A stretch of DNA of 43,045 nt from Fibrobacterota bacterium. GTDB taxonomy: Bacteria > Fibrobacterota > Chitinivibrionia > Chitinivibrionales > Chitinispirillaceae. This document shows positions 42,910-43,045 of the stretch, piece by piece. How positions within the stretch are numbered: the first letter of the stretch is position 1; each line of letters opens with the position of its first letter. The notes below the pieces were generated by a model, which saw only the letters and a list, made by a program, of their open reading frames with translations, did no database searches and was not told the origin of the DNA. Location of the stretch: positions 1 to 43,045 of the forward strand of contig JAEYNR010000022.1 of the NCBI GenBank assembly GCA_023412475.1, in the 5' to 3' direction. Made by a program: the position numbers and the translations under genes.

Positions 42910-43045
42910 ATGAGGCAGATACGTACCATTCTTACCTACCGTTTGACCCACAAGCTCAGCCTTGAGCAGACGGCACTGGCAGTTCGCCGATCCAAAGGTT
43001 CAGTATTCAACATCAGCAGCCGTTTTGCCACTTCAGGGCTAAAGT
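42910..43045 (+). CDS. IstA-like transposase of an IS21-family element (partial, runs off window)
   Basis: From ATG 42910, 45 codons to the right edge without a stop. RQIRTILTYRLTHKLSLEQT and ALAVRRSKGSVFNISSRF form the N-terminal HTH of IS21-family IstA proteins, which starts with a short helix and then reads the terminal repeats. GAGG lies 7 nt upstream. The catalytic DDE domain and istB would lie beyond the window. The left-end repeats at 42711-42812 support the family. Confidence 0.7.
   Translation, partial: MRQIRTILTYRLTHKLSLEQTALAVRRSKGSVFNISSRFATSGLK

Overview
The window reads as a chromosomal segment of a Gram-negative, probably anaerobic or microaerobic bacterium. It carries rubrerythrin, MurJ, signal-peptide outer-membrane-type proteins, an NtrYX-like sigma-54 two-component system, a secreted GH43 enzyme with cellulolytic-type CBMs and a C-terminal sorting-like domain, and several small proteins without familiar relatives. 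I infer a Fibrobacterota-like (Chitinispirillum-type) relative. This rests on overall impression, not on a marker gene. Most of the DNA is AT-rich; about 36.4-39.1 kb is visibly GC-richer.

Layout. 0-7.3 kb: the 3' end of a REP-associated-type transposase, three 44-nt palindromes of one family, two near-identical Ca2+/Na+ antiporter genes flanking an unknown membrane protein, then DUF502 and DUF748 envelope proteins. 7.3-11.1 kb: rubrerythrin, phosphoglycerate mutase, MurJ and a small Lys-tailed HTH protein. 11.7-15.0 kb: a run of four little-known genes, the first a winged-helix/GIY-YIG protein. 15.0-18.8 kb: a three-gene minus-strand operon (O-antigen-ligase-like protein and two GT4 glycosyltransferases) behind a near-consensus sigma-70 promoter. 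18.9-19.2 kb: second copy of a MITE-like element with 12-bp inverted ends (first copy at 3.7 kb). 19.2-22.3 kb: a mutarotase-like protein and a collapsed polyamine transporter operon in which potD is intact but potA, potB and potC are reduced to fragments. 22.5-25.7 kb: CheX-like protein, PAS histidine kinase, CheY-like response regulator. 25.8-30.4 kb: pyruvate kinase, a small protein, citrate synthase behind a terminator-like leader, and an HMGL-like aldolase. 30.6-35.7 kb: a probable five-gene operon preceded by a sigma-54 (-24/-12) promoter: two paralogous exported proteins, a DUF4390 protein, an NtrY-like kinase and an NtrC/NtrX-family activator; the activator could therefore control its own operon.

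35.7-43.0 kb is accessory DNA with many broken genes: a radical SAM/SPASM pseudogene, a broken relative of the intact GH43 gene, a GNAT pseudogene beside an attC-like palindrome, an unknown membrane protein overlapping a GH15/phosphorylase-kinase-like gene, an rmlD fragment, and the left end of an IS21-like element with five repeats at an exact 23-bp period.

No tRNA, rRNA or CRISPR array was recognised. The strongest new observations are the dispersed repeat families, the collapsed pot operon, the sigma-54 promoter in front of the NtrYX-like operon, and the attenuator-like hairpin in front of citrate synthase. No gene set here can be claimed with confidence as a new biological system; the best candidates are the 11.7-15.0 kb run and the overlapping gene pair at 40.4-42.5 kb.
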